64,000 nucleotides of DNA from NCBI RefSeq assembly GCF_001685355.1, contig NZ_CP016438.1, forward strand, positions 7,626,001 to 7,690,000, written 5' to 3'. The first letter of the stretch is position 1. Each line of letters starts with the position of its first letter. The stretch is from Streptomyces lincolnensis. GTDB lineage: Bacteria > Actinomycetota > Actinomycetes > Streptomycetales > Streptomycetaceae. The notes beneath the pieces are model-generated. The model worked only from the letters and a program-made list of their open reading frames with translations, was not told the origin of the DNA and ran no database searches. The position numbers and the translations under genes are program-made. Positions 62,705-64,000 of this stretch are shown here, piece after piece.

Positions 62705-64000
62705 CGAGTCTCCTGGACTGTGTCGAAATAGTTCAGGCCGGCGCCGCTGTACTTCTCGACCGCGGCGTCGACCTCTTTCACGGACAGCACGTTGTTGGCG
62801 TCGTAGTACAGCCAGTCGACCTTCATGTCCCAGGCGCGGTCGCCCTTGAACGGCAGATCGATGAACCAGTGGTTGAAGTTGATCGACATCCCCGAGCGCG
62901 GCGCGTACTTGCCGCTGCTGGAGAAGAGCTTCTCGCCGTCCATGCGGTAGGTGACCTGGTCGTCCTTCACCGTGATCATCATGGTGTGCCAGCCGTCGAG
63001 GCTCTTGTTCGTGGTGGTGTAGACCCGGTCGTTGTCCTTGTGGTCGTACCAGGTCACCGTGTCGAGCTTCGGCCCGAGCCGTCCCCAACCGCCGTTCGGC
63101 AGGTACTCGTTGTCGAGTTCGCTGTACGTCTTCCCGCTGCCGCCGATCGTGTAGAAGGTCTGGTTGACGTGGTCGCCGCCCTCGCCCTCGGCCGGATCGT
63201 CGCTGAAGTGGATGCGGGCGGCGTAGGTGCCGTCGCGGAACTCGCGGCTCCTGGTGCCGAGGCTGGCCTGCCGGGTGCCTGACTCGGTGCCGTCGGTGGC
63301 GGCGCGCAGGTTGAGCACCTCGCCGTCGCCGAGGGCGTCCTTCTCCCCGGGGAAGGTGACCCCGTCGGCCGACCAGGTGTCGTCGATGCCCGGGCCGCCC
63401 TTGCTGGTGCGGACCAGCCAGCCGTGCTTGAACAGGGCGGGGTCCTTGGCGCCGGCGTAGTGGAAGTTGTCGAACAGCACCCCGGGCGGGGCGGCCGGCA
63501 GGGGAGCGGGCGCGGCGGCCGCCTTGGCCGAGGACTGCTTCCCGCCGCCGTTCGGCTCGTCACCCCAGACCAGGACGCCCCGCTTGTAGGCGGTGACCGC
63601 CTTGGACTCCTTGTAGCTGGTCTTCTCGGCGTCGAAGGAGCGGTCGTCGGACTGCTTGAGCTCCTTGTGGTCGGCGCGGAAGAGCTGGACGTCGATGCCC
63701 TTGCTGTTGCCACCGGCCTTCAGGGTGCCCGCGTCCTCGGTGAACCGCAGCTCCAGGTAGTGGTCGGCGTCCTCGGTGGGCTCGTCGAGCTTCGCGACGG
63801 TGCCGGCGATGTTCGAGCAGCCGGCCGCGGCCTGGACGCAGTTGAAGGCGTAGGGGGAGTCCCCGTCCGAGGTGAAGTAGTACCGGAGCGTCAGATCGCT
63901 CAACGGCAGCGGCTTCCCGGAGTCGTTGAGGACCTCGAACGACGGCTTGGCCACGGCGGCGGTGGCCGGGGTGGCGGTGCGGTACCGGACGGTGAGCTCC
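62701..64000 (-). CDS. CBM3 plus GH16/PL-like jelly-roll protein (5' end outside window)
   Basis: The C-terminal ~433 residues of a larger, presumably secreted protein, open to the window edge. The first ~150 residues are a CBM3 module (FEVLNDSGKPLPLSDLTLRYY; a Cys pair in FNCVQAAAGCSN; ending AYKRGVLVWGDEP). A short Ala/Pro linker leads to a ~270-residue concanavalin-like domain (GVLFDNFHY...; SELDNEYLPNGG; WYDHKDNDRVY; INFNHWFIDLP). SELDNEY resembles the E-x-D-x-E core of GH16, with polysaccharide-lyase families of the same fold as alternatives. It is translationally coupled to the deacetylase. CBM3 normally binds cellulose or chitin. Confidence 0.8.
   Translation of the reverse strand, partial: ELTVRYRTATPATAAVAKPSFEVLNDSGKPLPLSDLTLRYYFTSDGDSPYAFNCVQAAAGCSNIAGTVAKLDEPTEDADHYLELRFTEDAGTLKAGGNSKGIDVQLFRADHKELKQSDDRSFDAEKTSYKESKAVTAYKRGVLVWGDEPNGGGKQSSAKAAAAPAPLPAAPPGVLFDNFHYAGAKDPALFKHGWLVRTSKGGPGIDDTWSADGVTFPGEKDALGDGEVLNLRAATDGTESGTRQASLGTRSREFRDGTYAARIHFSDDPAEGEGGDHVNQTFYTIGGSGKTYSELDNEYLPNGGWGRLGPKLDTVTWYDHKDNDRVYTTTNKSLDGWHTMMITVKDDQVTYRMDGEKLFSSSGKYAPRSGMSINFNHWFIDLPFKGDRAWDMKVDWLYYDANNVLSVKEVDAAVEKYSGAGLNYFDTVQETR

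Overview
The window is about 71% GC, uses GTG starts freely and ends overlapping operon genes in GTGA/ATGA junctions. It carries actinomycete hallmarks (DUF5999, a Rok7B7-like ROK regulator, an HTH-MurA fusion, MsiK-dependent sugar ABC systems without their own ATPase). It is a chromosomal segment of a Streptomyces. From memory, the order arcA-argF ... murA2-acnA ... ngcEFG-rok7B7-xylFGH-dxs resembles the core region of S. coelicolor around SCO5975-SCO6014, with accessory insertions.

Layout. 1-1552: arginine deiminase end and ornithine carbamoyltransferase. 1583-2035: anti-sigma-type ATPase. 2340-9678: an aromatic acyl-CoA catabolic cluster (enoyl-CoA hydratase, fused FAD monooxygenase/old-yellow-enzyme reductase, PaaX regulator, aryl-CoA ligase, acyl-CoA dehydrogenase, RidA). 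Its two promoter regions share one operator. 9695-17368: small and secreted proteins, an 884-aa BNR-repeat secreted protein, the HTH-MurA fusion, a methyltransferase and an SDR-like protein. 17570-20287: aconitase with an iron-box-like site. 20455-22706: an intact sensor kinase preceded by a collapsed, tandemly duplicated response-regulator remnant. 22723-25836: glycosyltransferase pair and DUF817 membrane protein.

25837-50790 is a polysaccharide-utilisation island. It holds an AA10 LPMO under a perfect CebR box, a CE7 esterase, an LplB/YtcP-type ABC importer with a DUF624 protein and a GH42 enzyme, a TnpB element, GH67 alpha-glucuronidase, GH92 mannosidase, the NgcEFG chitobiose importer behind a dre-like DasR site, Rok7B7, and the XylFGH pentose importer. 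Several different sugar-responsive operators (CebR box, CGAAA palindrome, LacI-type GACAACGTTGTC, dre) can be read directly.

50791-57960: a MITE-like, highly structured 116-bp element and dxs, an amino-acid permease, a roughly 57-bp degenerate tandem repeat array, an NYN/PIN-like protein, a dehydrogenase and a beta-propeller-like protein. 58197-64000: a probable exopolysaccharide locus. A nucleotide-sugar 6-dehydrogenase and a hyaluronan/cellulose-synthase-like GT2 converge on a coupled CBM3-GH16-like protein and polysaccharide deacetylase.

The most unusual items are the collapsed and re-amplified response regulator next to an intact kinase, the shared operator of the CoA cluster, the structured element upstream of dxs, the 57-bp repeat array and the possible exopolysaccharide locus. 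All functions are inferred from sequence reading alone.
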